From positions 16,470,871 through 16,534,870 of the forward strand of contig CM048557.1 of NCBI GenBank assembly GCA_026413225.1: DNA of 64,000 nucleotides, in the 5' to 3' direction. Of the stretch, positions 26,201-41,800 are shown piece by piece. The notes beneath the pieces are model-generated. The model worked only from the letters and a program-made list of their open reading frames with translations. It had not been told where the DNA came from and did no database searches. The position numbers and the translations under genes are program-made. The stretch is from Otis tarda (taxonomy: Eukaryota; Chordata; Aves; Otidiformes; Otididae). Within the stretch, counting starts at the first letter, position 1. The number at the start of each line of letters is the position of its first letter.

Positions 26201-29065
26201 CTACTTTAAAAAAAAGCTTTGCATTTTCAAAATGGAATCTGCTTTTTTAAAAAATAAATCTGTTCTTGGTTTAATACTCTAGAATATATCTGTGAATTTA
26301 TTAATATCGTGGAGGTAGACACCACATTACCAGGGAGGATAGCTTCACAATATGAATAATGAATTTAAACATGAACTAAAAAGTAATTATAGCTAAAATG
26401 ACTTGCAGTGGTCTCTAATTTGCATACTGAAGTGAGGTGCAATGTTTCTGCCTTACTAATGGCAGAAACATTTTGGCCCAAAGCTGCAAAAGTCCCTATC
26501 CATTGCATATGTCCAGCATGACAATCCAAAGTAAGGTGGACCTGAAATTTCTACCAGTGCCGTACATATTCCTTCTGTCAGTTGGGTGCCTCATCTTGCT
26601 GTACGTAAAATTCAGTTCACAGGTCTTGGTCTTCTATGTGTACTGCAGCAGTTTTATAAATGGCTTTCTGCTTTATGATCAAGGAGCTGTCATGTAACAT
26701 TAGTGGTCAATTTTCAATGACGTCCGTATGATTGGTAGCAATGTCTTTTAAACAGAAGAATTTAATTTCTGGTACTTAGCTTTAATGTGTCTTTATTGTT
26801 TTAATACGCCAGACCCATATTTACATGTAAAAATAGTATCTCTGCTTGCTTGGGAGTTGAGAATGCAAAAGGATAGCTGAACATTCAAGTCCTTGCATTG
26901 CCTGAGCAGATGTCAGTTTTGGGAAAGCAACCTAATGTTCGTATTCCCCTGCAAGAACTTTAGGCCACGGAGTATGAAAATCTACTCCTAAAATGAAACA
27001 GATCTGCTAATTATGTAAAAAGAGTTACTATAAATATAGGAGAAAAGAAGAGTTTAAGTAAGTCCAAAATGTGTTCAGTAGCTAAGCAATTGCTCAGTTC
27101 TTCTGCCCTTATCAATCTGAGGGAGCATTTAATGCTGAGATGGAATATCAGAGGTGGTTAGGTAGAACAGAGACAAACTTGAAGCTAATTAGAAAACATG
27201 CTTCATGTTAGTCATCCACTCTCTAGTAACAGCTGTTTTCAGATATTGCTATAGGGATGATCCCACTGCAATATTGTCTTTTGAAAGCATTCCAAATCCT
27301 ATAAAAGTATTAATCTGTGACATTCATATGAATAGCGCAGACAAATGAAAGCAAGTACTTTCTCCTCTTTATTCTGATTCATTATCTTTGTTTGATATGG
27401 ATAGCCTATGCCAAATATCTATCTGTGATACTTTTATGATTTGATTTACGATTTATTTATTTATTTTAAATTATTTGCTTTATTTTGGGGCTTCAGGTAA
27501 TGGAAAAATGAGGAAAACCAAACACCCTTACTACATAAGAAAAAATACAACTGGCTTCCTTGAGTAGTCCTTCAGGAATCCTGGATTTGGAGGTCTTTGT
27601 TAAGGTAGTTGTTGGAATAAAAAAAGACAGGAGTGGGAAGGAAAAGGGAGGAAATATCTTTTTCCACAGTACAGCAAAAATTGCTACCATCGGCAATCTC
27701 TAAAAAAGTCAGAGGAGAAGGGGAAAATACTGCCAATCATAACTGAGATAGATTTTCAGAAAGGCTCAGAATTCCTGAGCCAAGCCAGAGGGTATCCTGC
27801 CTAGTTTGGTTGTCTTACATTGATTAAGTGTAATTAAGAAGAAGGAGGCTCTTCTGCCTGTCCTGAAGACACAACAAACAGTAGCAGCTGCTTGCTTTTG
27901 AGGGACAAGGGGGAATGGCACTGCAGACGACTCCTGCTGCTTTGCAGTAGCCAGGATGCTCAGAGCTGTTTCAAAACCATGGCCAACCCCAGACCACTCC
28001 ACAGCACACTGCTACAGCTCTGCTAAAGCACATAGGGGATGCTTGAAATCCCCAGGAGTCCTGTTAATGTAACCCTGTCCTCTAAGGATATTAGTGACCT
28101 CTGACATGCCATCTTAGCAGGGCTGGTGAAGGGGGGACAGAAATTAAGTATGCCCAGGCCCACTTCACAGTGATAAGGACACACAGGCTGCCCCGTAGGC
28201 TGCTAATTGGAGCTCTAGGTTTTGGATTCCCATACCAGAGCAACAAGACTTCTCCTCTTTGGGAATACTGGAAGCAAGAACCATTTTCTAGTAAGAAAAA
28301 GTGTAAGTAGTTTAGAAGAAAAGGGGACTGCAATAACAAGGGACCTGGAGGAAGACAAGGGAACAGCAAGATCTCAGAAATCTCAGAGCCTCAAGGCTCC
28401 TGCTCTTGCTGCTTCTTTTCTTCATCTTTCTAAAGCAGCCACACTGGCCTGGCTGTAATTCGGATGCTAACTTCCAGCCGCACCTCCCACACCCCCCACA
28501 GCACACAATTTATTAAGAAAAAGGAAGAAAAGGGAGAAAATGTTTTGTTTGCAAAGCCTTCTGTCTGCAGTCTCCTTGAGTAAGCCAACATGCTTGAGAG
28601 ATTGCTGCCATCACAGCTACATGGACTAGTACTTCATAAAGGCACATAAATCCATGATCCGGAGCCACGCCTGCTCAGCACAGAGTCCCCAGCCGTGCTG
28701 CCAGTTTTTAAAACCAAAGGATGTGATCTAAAAGCCCAAAAGGCTTTGGATCATACCCTAAGCCTGCAGCATGTCTTATGAGCCTGGCACTTTGAACGGC
28801 ACGTGAGCGGCAAAACTCGAACAAATGGCAGAAAGGGAAGGGGGAAGTTCAGGACAGGAAAAGGTGACAGATGCAAGCCAAGTTGGGAGTGCTGCTCTCC
28901 ATGGGCACGGCCAAGGGGACAGGAAAGAAAGGGGCATGAGCAGGGGGGAGAGGGGAGGACATGCTGGCATAAAAAATACAGCTAGTTATGTTGCATATTG
29001 TATATAAGGCTTAAAGATAAGTGTTTGCTGCTGACAGGGGTTTTATGTAGGCTTTTTGTTGTGGC

Positions 29066-29080
29066 TTTTTTTTTTTTTTT
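29066..29080. repeat. Poly-T run (15)
   Basis: Uninterrupted T run after TTGTTGTGGC. Confidence 0.85.
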
Positions 29081-32000
29081 AATAATGCATACATCACACT
29101 ACCCCAAACTGACAACTCTAGTCAACCGTTATGCCAGAGCGGCAACCCTGCAGATCCCCTTCTGTGCATTCTGCTTGCCTGGGCACCCTGACACTTCCTT
29201 TGTGACAGCTCTGGAGACCTAAGGACACGCTCTGCCTCTAATGCACACATAAACTCCCAGTAATGTTGATCATCAGCTACTCAGGCAAATCGAGCTTCTC
29301 CCCTACCCTCTTCTCTTTTTTTGGTCCACAGCAGGTATCCTTTCGTGGGAAATCGGAATCCCATGTCGGTAAGTCACTCAGTCTTTCACAGCATGCTGGA
29401 GAGGACGTCTGATGTTTCTGTCTGCTGGTGCTATTCGTGGCTCGGTTTTCTCACAGAACCTTTAGAAAATGACATCCAAGAAGTAGCTGTTCATACCCTG
29501 CCAGAGAAGTGAAGTGCAGATATATAGGAATAAAATGCATGACTGGCTTCTCAGATTAGGTTCCAGTCATTATTTCAAAACAGTTGAATGCATCCATTTG
29601 CATCTTGCAAAGTTATATAGAGTCAGATTTTGCGAGGAATCTTCAGAAATCACATGCCCTATCCCACTTAGCTGGGAAGAGTTCTGAGTTCCTAATCTAC
29701 TTTGGTTCACTTATAAAAATCCCAGTTCCTGCAGCTAACACCCTCAAATCTTTTATTCTATTTCTGGGGCTGTCACCACCTGTAAATTTGGACAAAGCCA
29801 GAATTTTCTGATTGACTCATCCCTAACAACTGGGAGCAGCAAAAACTCAGCTTCCATTGCAGGAGAAAAGCTAAGACTACCCCCTAGTGTTCTGGGTGCA
29901 AACTTAAAATTTGGCCAGACTGAAACCAGAAACAAACTCATTTTAGAATACAGCATTTAGTTGGTTGGCATCCATTTTTCCCCTCTGGAAAAGGATATTT
30001 ATTGCAGTGTGATTATCTGAACGTGACTCCAGACCATAATATTACCACAGCTTAGTGTGTCACCACTTGCGAGCGGAGTCATTACTAACCACCTTTATGA
30101 TTTAGATAGGCTCCAGTGGATTTAAACCAATGAACTCTTCTTTGCATTTGCAATGTGTTAAGGGTGCTCCCAGTCACCTAGAGCTGTGCAGATGACATGC
30201 AATAGTCATGAGGGTTTTGGTAACTCAACAGCTTTTGATGCTCTCTGGATCTCCTATGAGAGTTGTATGTCTTAATTAATCTGTCAAGTGTTTCAATATC
30301 CATGGAGAGAAGGTGCAGTATAACACAAGAAATTGTTATTTATAACTCTTCCTCTTTCTGCACAAAAAGCCACATTACCTCAGATTAAAATCTATTTTAA
30401 TGACAGCTATTTTAATGAAAGTTTAAAAAAATAGTGCAACTTCTGTTAACTGAATCGATTCCAGATCTGTTTCTTGTCCTGCCAGGTCAGGAGACTAGCA
30501 GGTTCTGCCATTAACCTCCTGCTGCGTAAGCACAGCACATCTTTTTGCTTTTCTGGGCTTCTCTTCCAACTCATTTCTCTACAGATGTTTCTCCTGTCAG
30601 GGTTTGTCACCATGTGCATTTACTAAGTAGTAGTAGTTATTTTGTCAATAAATCTGCTGTCTTAATATACTTTGTCTTCATTGCTTTTCTGGAATAATAG
30701 CTGCTGGATGGCGAGTTTAATTTAAGTCCAGGGAGGCAGAGATGGAGCGCAGCACCTAGCAGTATGCACGTAGATAACATGCTTGGGCAGCCTGGCCAAT
30801 AGAGTACTTGCAGGAGCTCATCCATCAAGACTTAAGTTCTAGCAGATGATGCAAATTTAATGATGAAAAACAAAAGCTTAAAGTACCAGCTAGTAGCAGT
30901 GGCAGCATACGGCAGGGAAAGAAAAAAAAAAAAAAGTCATGAAAGCCTGTCACCTAAACTTCATCTTACATTGCAAAAATACCTTCCTGGAGCAAGACAA
31001 GCACATTGATAATGCAGCAGTGCTAGCTGAGGAAAATGGCTGGTTTGTAAAAGCAATTCTAAATGTATGGGTCCAGGACACGGGATCTGAACAGGACAAG
31101 CAACACTTACAAGGTCCTACTAAGATGACTCCTTTAGCAAGCCAGAAAATGACTCACAAACAGGTTACAGTTTGCACTTCAGCAGCACACTTAACACATG
31201 TTCAAAGTGCCCAATCTGGAGGGAGAAATGCTGTAATTATAGAGACAGTGGAACTTTTGCAGGCCAGGCCATGAAACACTGGCTGTGGGTCTTTCAGAAC
31301 GTATAGATTTACAGGGTATGACACTAACACAAAGCTCCGAGTGGTTTATATTGCAGGTCCTCTAAGGCACACAGGTTCATTACTTTCTGTGCTTTGGGTT
31401 ACTGATTTTGGGATGTTTACTTTTTTTTTTGTGAGAGCCTGTTTTGCAGTTTTTCTGTGATTTTAGCTGGTCCAAAGATGTTTTGCTATTATTAAGTGAT
31501 CTGGTTGGTTGTGCTTTGAGTCTTAAGCGCAGCTCTGTGGTGTTAAAACCAGGAGCTGAAATGAAATGCAAGGCTGTCTGAAGCAACAGAAGATAAGCTG
31601 GGTTCTCTTGGTTTTCCCTTAATCCAAGGTTCACTCTTGCCCCTCACCTGTTTCTTTTTCCTGATCTGTTACCTAAGGTAGCAGTTCTTCTCCAGCAATC
31701 TCAGAAGTAAATTGTAAGGATTGGTTTGTTAACACTCACTTAAATCCCTGTAAATTGCTTTAAGCATAGAAAGCCCTAAGATGCTGAGCAGCTTCAGTGC
31801 TGTGACACCCAACAGGATCCTTACGAGGTCTTGCCAATCTACAAAGATTCAGAAAGGGTGAAAGCTCTGTTGTTTTGGTGTTGGGTTTTTTATTTATTTT
31901 TTTTTTAAATGGGCTGCAGAAGGATTGTTTTCACCTAACATAACACACAGAAGCTCTTGGAAAAATAAAGTCTCTATGCGTAAACATCCTCCAATAAAAC

Positions 32001-32768
32001 TAACCACTCCAAAGTACATAAATGGTCTGCTGTGTGTGCTCCCCATCATAATCAAACACAGGAAAGTGAGGGGGAAGACAAAATTAGTACATACATGGAA
32101 GGCCTCTCTCCAGAGTTATCAGGTGGCAATTTCTTTATTGTAGATTCCTCTAGCAAGCTGGATTATTTTTTATTACTCCACTATTTGGTGAGCTTACTTC
32201 CTATTTTAACTGGCCTGCTCACTGCTTTATCACACGTGAAGAAGGTTCTTTTGTATCGCTACACATACTATAGCTGAGTAGCAGAGAACAGCTTTTCAAA
32301 GAACGAGCGTGCTACATGGGCCACTGGGTGTACGCACCACAGTGCCCAAATGTGTACGTCATTTTTCAGAATTACACAGCCCTGAGCAAAACACAATCCA
32401 GCCACAGTTCCTTTTCCTGTCAGGAAGTTGAACTTAGGACAAACATGAGAGTCACATAAAAAGATAATGCGGCTTTCCTAGCTATAATAAAAACAACCAA
32501 GCGAGTGGGCTATGTCCACCATTTATTTACACTCCATTTCACTCGTGTATACCCACTGCTCCAGAGCACATTCACAGATAGCCCACCTTTATCTGCTGCT
32601 CCCCTACCACACACTGCACAGGAATCACCATTTCAATTCCATGCTGAGCCCCTCTAGCTCTTAGTCACTCCCATGCTGAACTCCAGCAGAAATTCTGCTG
32701 TGGCTTCAAGGAAAATTAGGGAGAGAACATTTTTGTCAAATGGAGTCACACAACAATTTATCCAATGA

Positions 32769-32783
32769 TTTTTTTTTTTTTTT
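32769..32783. repeat. Poly-T run (15)
   Basis: Uninterrupted T run; no element recognised on either side. Confidence 0.85.
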
Positions 32784-35700
32784 GGTGACAATATCTGCAA
32801 ATATGCAGGATGCTGGGAGAAGGTGGATGGTGTCAGGCAGAAGGTATTCAAAATGAGAAATTGTGGATCAGGAGTAGGTGGTTGAACCTCTATGTTGAGA
32901 GATGGGGTCCGGGAGGTCTAAGGACTGCTGAGGGGTTGCTGCTTCCCCTGTCAAATATTCATTTTTGTGCATACAATTGCAGCAGTTCTGGTCCTGTTTC
33001 AATGACCCCTCCTGCCCCCATCATCACCAATTCCAATTTAACAAGGATTAACAAGGGTACAGCATGCTGGGAAGACACAGGACTTCCACAGGTAACAGCG
33101 AGGAGGGTTGACTTGCCTCGGACTCCGTGGAAGATCAGCACAGACTGTTATTCTGATACTTCATTAGTGAAAAAAGGATACATGAGCTCAGGTAGAGCTA
33201 TTAAGCTTAGATATTTCTCCTAGTTTATTGAGATCGTCAGTACACAGGCAAAGTATTAGCTATGAAGTTTCTGCCTTCTGCTACCTGCTGTCAAATGCCC
33301 TAGTTTGGCTAGTGAAAAACTAATGCCAGCTGTAACCTAATAAAGAAAAAGGCCTTGGACTTTGCATGCATAACCAAAACCTGTCTGAATAACACTATAA
33401 ACCTGCTCTTGCAACATCTGTTCTCTGAAGGGTATATAGTTCAGCATAAAATGGAGGACAACAGAGGAAGACAGGTATCTTTGTGGCACAGACCTACAAA
33501 CACATGAAATCCAGTATTTTGAAACCAAGCCAAGAGTGACAACTCGCTATACGAATTGTGAAGGGGAATTGGTTAGCACGTATTGTATACATATCTTTGC
33601 TTTGACTCTGGCTCTCTCTTGCTCTGCAAAAAAACAAGTGCCATCTCCCCACCTCCCTCCCACCAGGAACTGGCAGCTTTCTTCTGTCACTGGCATTATC
33701 CAGTCCTGAGCGTGCCCGGGAATTTCACTGCCTGCCTCACTGATGGTATTTCTTGGCAGTGCCTCATAAATATGGGACGTCATGTTCTGCCCTCGGGAGA
33801 CCCACACCATGAGAGCCAGGAACCTAGTTTAAAAGGATAAGTATTCTCCTACCATGAAGGGCCAGTATTTCTGGCTGGCTGTATGTATGTGCGTGCATAT
33901 TCCCTGGCAAAATAAGGCAGTGGAGGGGGGATGAAACCAGAAGTTCTTTGACGTTCTAGTCCTCTGGCCTGGTAAAATCAAATATTTGACAGGTACTCTT
34001 TAGAAGGGAGGGAACTGACCCAACTGCTAGGTTTGGGTAGTGGTTTAGAAGGATGCCTCTGCAATCTCTTACTATCCTACCCAAAAGAATGACAAATGGC
34101 ATCCACTAGTTCTGTTCTCGCAGGACACCAAATTTCCATTTCAACAGATAGACGTGGGATCTCCAGAGTTCCTTGCCACATTTTCAGATGCAAGAGCTTT
34201 GGTTCTGTTACAGAGCACAGGTTTATCCCAAATGAATTGCCCAACCTTTTCACTCATCAGCAACAGGCACCCAATGCATTATACAAAGACGTCTCTCCAT
34301 CTCCCTGGTGACTCACATTTTTGATATCACTTCAAAAGCTGCCACAAAATGCCGTTTATCAATTACAGGTAGATTACAGAAGGCTAAACTTCCCATGCAC
34401 TGCAAACTCAATGTCAAACACATGACAACAAGAAACTGAGAAAGGGAAAAGCTACAGACTGAGTTTTTATGACTGAGTCTGATTCAGTAATGAAAGGTTC
34501 GCAACTGTTCTAATGACTACAAGCAGCTTTAGACATAGCACTGTCTAAATTCACTGCTCCATGGACACCAGAAGTTGAATTTTCTACAACTGAAACAAGC
34601 CACAAAATATCTACCAGTTTCAACAACAGCATGATTCTAGCCTAAGTGGATGTTTCCTCTGAAAGGAAGAAAATACGACAAGAATAGTAGTCTTGCAGCT
34701 AAGACGCTGAACTCCAAGGACTTGCATGTAGCTCCTGACTCTGCAAGAATCTTCTTATTTCACTCAGGCAAGTCACTTCAGAGCAAAGTCATCTCCCCTG
34801 GGGTGCAATTAAAAAAATTATGTACTGATAAATTGCAAAAGTAATGACATACATGGATTTCTTATTCTCCCACGTGAATAGGAATAAATTGACCACAAAA
34901 GAAAGCATTCCTTAAATTGTCTTTGTATGCTTCTAACCACAGTCCTGTGCAATGAGCAGACAAACTCCATAATTTTTTTTTCTTCGGCCATTTTAGAAGA
35001 AACAACTTACTTCTTTTCCCAGGTTAAAAAACAAAAACAAAAACCTGTATGCTCTGTTTTGTAAATACAACTGTCTATGACAAAGGAGCATATTAGGAAT
35101 ATCTTGATGCTCAGGTTAAAAGGATAGCCTGAGAAGAACACCGTGATCATCCAGTTTTCGGTCTTTAACTAGTTCCGTAAGATCTATTCTGCATACTTGA
35201 ATTTTCCCAGAATAAAGCCAATGAACAGACATGCAAACACAGCATATGCTCATACAGTTTGACCTTGCTCTCCCACCAATCTCACCACTCACTAATAGCT
35301 ACTTGGGAATTGATTTCCTGTGGGGCTAAATTACCTTCAATTGTGATATTCCTGTTATCTCATCAACCTCCTTTGTCACCATAATTTGGTCTGATGTGGA
35401 CATTGGGGAGATAAAACATACACACTGTACATAACTTTAAGCCCACAGTTGGGAGCTGCACCCTGAATGCAGTCTTAAACACAACAAAGTGCTTTCCTGA
35501 AGTCTGCTGGATTTAGGATCATAATGAGGATAAAAACCACAGCTATGTCTTCACCAACTTCATTGGAGAATATGTTATTTTAAAGAAATGACAAGCCTAC
35601 AAATGAAATTGTGACATGAGCCTGTATCTTTTACCAGCCTCACCAGTTCTTTAAATAATGAGTCAGGGAAAAACAAGCCGGCAAGCCCTCTCCTTTTTTT

Positions 35701-38700
35701 TGTAGACACAACATCCTTGGGCATGCATAAGAGTGTCCTTGTTCTAATTTAAAAATGGTGTGATAGGGACTACAGAATTGTGTTTTCTGAAAAGCCCTAG
35801 ATTCAAAACATGTCTAACAGGCTAAAGCTACATGTTAGCATGTTCTTTTACTGTCCCATTAAGCTGTACCATTAATACAGCAAATGAATAGAAACATCAT
35901 AAGCCAGAGTGCTCCGCTGTTTAGAAGCTGACTGGCTCCTGCCCCATTTACAGCTTCTATCTTAACAGAATTTTCAGAGAAACAGACTTAATGAATCATG
36001 TTTAGGCATGCCTGGATGCTCACTGACATTGTAGCTTAAAAGCAATACCTGATCTCAAGGGACATTTTTGCCATATCTATGTTCCACACTAAGTTCTGGG
36101 TTGTATTTATTTATTTCCTAGAAGCACGTACACTTCACTAGTGAACAAAAACATTTCATCTCTGTAGCTCAGTCCTCCCCATCCACGAAAGGGGAATTAA
36201 TGCTAGCCTATCTCTTCTGTAAATAATTGAGATATGCTCATGGGAAAAGCTGTTTAACACAAAACTATTAAGTCTTTGCCACTGATTTCTAGGGACGAAA
36301 GAGTAGAACACTGTCTTTTTCTTCTCCCCTTTCCAACTACCTGCCGTTCTCCCCCTTAATTTTGGTCCAAAACCTACAAGTAGTCAAGTGCAAAAAGTTA
36401 TTAGTTGAAACTGAGAGGCCAGTTCTGCAATTTGACTCAGCACTGTAGAAAAATAAGTTCCACTGGACTGAGGTTTGTGTGACAGAGCAGAACCTACCTA
36501 ACAGTGTGTGAGACAAGACAAAGTAATAGGCCTCATTAATATAAATCAGTATGCCCTACTACCGGACTTCCAGGCACAATGTCTCAAGTTGGGCTTTTAC
36601 TCAGGAAGCCTGCTACCTCATCACACCTTGCTCCAGGTACAGAAACCAACAGCAAGAGTGTGGCCTTCAGTGCCAGCAGGAAAAGGCTCCAGAAGCATCA
36701 AATCCAGTAGAGTTGCCTCTACTACATATACTGTCAATGTGGCCTTACGACTGAAAAAATTATTTGTAGAGAACATCACTGAATACCAAAACCTAACACT
36801 GGTCTAAAAAGCTTTCAGGAATGCTTTGTTTTCCTCACTAATGCATTGTTTTCCAACCACTAAGAGTTTTGCCTTAATTCGGTATGGTTTGGTTGCATTT
36901 GATGTTCCTTTCACACAAACATACTCCCACTCTGCACACATTTTTCTTTTATTTAAAGCAACAAAGTCCATTATAATAGATTAAAAGAACCACTATTTTC
37001 TGACATCTGGTAGGGAGCCTCACACATCTGAGATTCTACAAAGCATTAATATCAAAAACTGCCAGAAGCATACCTTGTGCAGTAGATTTTTAGCAGACTG
37101 AAAATTAAAGTGTCACTTGCAAATAGTAAAGGTGTAAAACTGAGTAGTCTTAAATCCATGGTGCAAGGAACAACTGGAGCAACTGAGGGCGAGGAGTGTG
37201 AAGGGAGAGCCAGCCGTATCCTTTGCTGGGGCATCATGGGGGAGGTGGGCTGAGGATCAGCTCAGGGCATTCCAGCGAGCGATGCAGATGCCATCAGATG
37301 CAAACCCAGCTGCAGGGAGTCTCTAATCCTCTATAAGTCTCAGTGGCATCTTCTAGATGATTACATGAAATGGTGGTGAAGATTTTATTTTAATATGCTT
37401 TCTACTTTGACAATCTCTCTTTTCAAGCAAGTTATATCCAAAATAACTATATTTAATTTCCTGTTCTTTTCCCAGTTTCATCATTTCACCTGGTCATTTC
37501 TAGCCTGACCTTCCTGATTTCAGGGAGAAGAAATATGGCAGATTTCCTCTTTTAGACTTAGCTGAAAGCTCTGCAAAGAGCTCTCTCTGAGCAAGGTGCA
37601 CAAAAATACTGATTTACCTAATAAACTTTACTGGAAAAAAATGAAAACAAAACAAGCAAATAAGGTTGGGTAGCCAAAGACAAGTAAAACTCTATCACAC
37701 TAATCAAGTAATCTGTATCTAGACATCTTTATCATTCTGTAAAGGAAAACCACATCACATCACACCTCCACCTGTGTGCAGTCCTTGCTCAATGCATAAA
37801 ATTTAGTATACTATTGAATATATACTATTTTGAAGTTATATGTAGTCAGAGAAAACATGCCAGAATAGGGAATAATCTCACTCAGTTCCTTATTCTTCCA
37901 TTTATGAGGGTTTTGGTTTTTTTTAAATAGATTTAAAAAAAAATCATGTCAAATCCTAACTCAGTTCAGCTACCTGCTTTTCCTTTCAGTTTTACTCCTG
38001 TTGCTCCCAAGCAGTATTTACTTGTTGCCAAGCAGCAGAGATCCAATTAGTGCAATGTCATGTTTCTTTGTTTTCATCACTTGCTCCTTCCCACTTACAT
38101 GCACACTGCTCCTCAACTCAGCAGTACAGGCTGAAATCCCAGAACAAAGAGAAAGGGAAACTGGCTGCAAGAAACAAGAGAATTGAAAGCATAGTCTTGC
38201 ACTCAACCTATAGGAACACCCCCTCCCTCAAAGCACTTGCTTTTATTAGTAAAAATCACCCCTCAAGCTTTGGCCACAGGACACACATTAACATGTCTAG
38301 CCAAGCAGCTGGCAGGCTTGGCCTGTGCTGCTAATCCACCCACCAAACCAGCCAGCTGAAAGCTGCAGCAGGTATTCCCACAGGAGATGCAGTCATTGTA
38401 GTACTGGTGAAGCTCCTGTTGAGGGCAATTTAGAGAATTTAGTATTTGTGCTGCAGTGCACCTAGGAAAAGAGGCTGCCAGAAAAACCTAACAACAGCTT
38501 CTGTCAATTCATTTGCTAGAATGAAAGAAATGGCTTATTTTAAAGCTACCCACTATAAACCGTTTAGACACACCACCTTCTCCCCATTTTGTATGTCTTT
38601 TCTTCCTCACAATAGTAATCTTTTTCAGAGTGCTGGAGAGCAAAAAGATTTTCTCTTCCAAGATACAGACTAGCTTTGCATCAGCACTTTTTTTTTAACC

Positions 38701-38815
38701 CAGCAATACATGTCCCTGGTTTTGTAAGCAGAATATACTACCTTCTCAGAAAGCTCCAGTCTATTTCTGTATTTGAAGTAGCAGAAGGACCCAAGAACAA
38801 ATACTCCTCCCCTTT

Positions 38816-38831
38816 CACACACACACACACA
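38816..38831. repeat. (CA)n microsatellite, short
   Basis: About eight CA units following CCCCTTT. Confidence 0.9.
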
Positions 38832-41800
38832 GATGAGAAAGGGAGCCCAGAATGCAGAAACGGACTGCACATACAAATCAAGAGACTGACTACGTCGGAG
38901 GCTGAGATCGTGTAGTTACACTGCTTTTCCAGCTCCCACTGCCATCATTCTTCACCATTAGCCAAGAGGCTCTAGTTCTCTGCATTATTTTCCACCCCTA
39001 GCCCTTTTGCAAAGTGCTAGAAAGTTATGATAAACCAGAGGCTATATCTGAGTTTCTGCTTACAAGACCATGGCCTAAAGAGTCAACCCGAGACCCATTT
39101 ATAACTTAGAAAAATCATTATGAAACTCATTGTGTCAGGAGTGGAAGGAAACTCCAGTGTTGCCTTTCAGCAGGAGATCAGCAGTTCATCTCTCTTCTTC
39201 GTCATTGCTGACATACCACCTTCCACTACATGAGGTTTTTTTAAAAAATACAAAGGGAGCATCTCTGCTTCCTCATCTTTGGCTCAATTACCTTCTGGTT
39301 TAGCCTGAGTCTTAACAACCACATCACATCCAGGGTCGCTGGCCCATGGGATTAATGAAACTAGGCAACTTCCCAAACATCTCCCAAGTAACAATGCCAG
39401 TTGACATTTCCAAAGCCTAGAGAGAAAAGTTCAGCCACATGGCTACCATTAAACCTAAATGAGACCCGCGAAGAGAAATCCTCTAGTCAATGTTGAAAAT
39501 ATTTAATCCCAGAAAGCAAGTCAGAAATTCAAGTCCACTTAGAAAAGCATGACACTGTAATAAATGCATTGCATGGTACTTCTTGCATTCATGAGCCACT
39601 GAATCAGTCTAGATATTCTTTATGTTCAGGCAGCTCAACTATCTTGATGCGGTTCCCTGTCTGGCAGGCAATGGGGAGGGCTGGGTAAGTGCAGCCTATC
39701 TGTCAGTTGCAGCAGACAAGAACATCTTGTACTTGAGCTGCTTGTTGAGTAGGTTTGAAAGGCAGACAAACCGGCAGACTAATTAGATTTTTCAAACTGT
39801 GGTACTGAGAAGTAAAATCCTTGTAATATGCTATCAATTTAAACCTGTCTGTGCATGATACCAAATTATCTCCATCAATAACAACAATAACATTTAAGCT
39901 TCAACTCAAATATCAGGGAAAGGGTTAATATTAAAATTAAAAATATTCCAGTATAAACTGAGCTTTAAAGAAATCCCAGCATTCCCCATCCTTGTTTTTT
40001 TAGGCTATCATCACTAAAACCAAAAGATACTTCTGCAGGCTGGAATAACTCAAAGACAACACACTGAACTAACTCAATATATATATCCATCTTTGCTAAG
40101 CAACTGACTAAAGAGGTAAAAAAGTAGTTTGCAATGATCTGAAGGGCACTTTGACCAAGGAAGGAAAAGCTGAGCAAAGCAAAGCGACATGTAAATAGGA
40201 ATAATGGGATGAAAGAGCGTGATGAAGCTAAAAAAAAAAAAAAGTCCACTCTGGAATTCTCCCTTAAATGAAGAGAAGTTCATCCCTTATAATCCTCTGA
40301 ATAACCCTAGAAAAGGCCTCCTAGTTCCAGCAGGATGTACAGCCTACACCTTTTAGCATTTGTCACTTCCAAAATCTGTAAGTATGATGTCTCATTTGAT
40401 ATGCCAAAAATCTAGGGTTAAAGCAACACCTATTAACTGATTTGCTCATCTTTAATACTAATGGGAGTTGTGTATGCATGTCAAGAATTAATAGGATTTT
40501 CTGAGCAAGCAGCATGGAGAATGACTCATGCTAATCGTCATTACACAAGAACGCCGAGAGGACTGTAACGTCACATTCATGAGCAAGCATATGTTGTTCA
40601 GGGAAAATAAGCCAAGCACCTTCAAAATCCAATGGCTGTGTTAAATCTCATGAGAACTGCCTAAATATCTATGGGTTTTTAAAGGCAGCTTCTTAACCTT
40701 GCCAGTCTTACAGCATTGCTGACACCGCTACTCAAAATAAACAGATCTGAGGGAACTTCCTACAACTCAGCTTTTCAGTAACTCAAAATCTTACTTGGTT
40801 TCAGACTGTAAGCTTTCGCATAACTATTGAAACAACATGGCTATAAACACAAGAAATGAATGCAGCAGGTACTGCATATTTTTGAAGAGCTAGATTTTGC
40901 TCCCCTCTCAGCAATACACCCACTGCATGTCCCTGAATGGGTCATCTGTGCATGGGAAATATCTCCAGATTAGCAGATTAGACACAGCAGATCATACAGA
41001 CTTGGTCACAGTGTCATGGCTGTGCTCCTTCCACATCCAAGGTCTCCATGCACATGCAGCTCTGATGACGTTGGACTGCACATCCCAGTACTTCCTCCTT
41101 CCAGAGTCAAGCAGCTTAGAGTCTCAGCACAATGCTCCACTTGGACAAAAAATGTTCTCCTACAAGGGTCTTCTTTTCCTTGTGCATAAAAGCCAGTAGC
41201 AAAGCGTGCAAAGTGGGGACTACAGATGGAGGAGAGGAAAGCAAGGGCGTGTAGCACTGGTGCGCCCACCCAAATTAGCAATGCCGACAGAAGCACGGTC
41301 AGAAGGCAAGTCCTGGCCTACATTGCACTTCCCTACCAAGACACAGATGTGTAAACCTATCACATAACTTACACTGAATTATGCAATCCTTAAGTGTTTG
41401 TTAACGAGCAGAGGCTACCACAAATTATTAACCAAAACAATCTAATAAGGGGAAATGCTGGATAAACATGACCTGGCTCAATGACAGGCAAACCATGCTT
41501 TTCGGCCAAGAAATTATGAATATTATCCCAGGAATAAAAGTTACTGAGTTATAAATAGTAATGAGTCCACTACTAGTATTAGAAAAGACAAACCTAGGAA
41601 TACACTTCTTTGCATAAGTTGCAGTTGATCTTATTTGGTAGGACTATAAATGTCCTAATTTAGTTTTAAAAGTAAAATCAATTGTAAATTTATTTAGACC
41701 AATTTACCTGCCTGCCTGTTGTACATCACTGGGCCTGTATTGATTGTTTGAGATGGAGCTCATTCCAAATTGTATTGATTTAATTCGTTAGCAAGTTTTT

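Noticed and set aside
38816-38831. Regular short repeats as a CRISPR-type array
   Set aside because: They are dinucleotide microsatellites; no spaced direct repeats occur anywhere in the window and the DNA is vertebrate.
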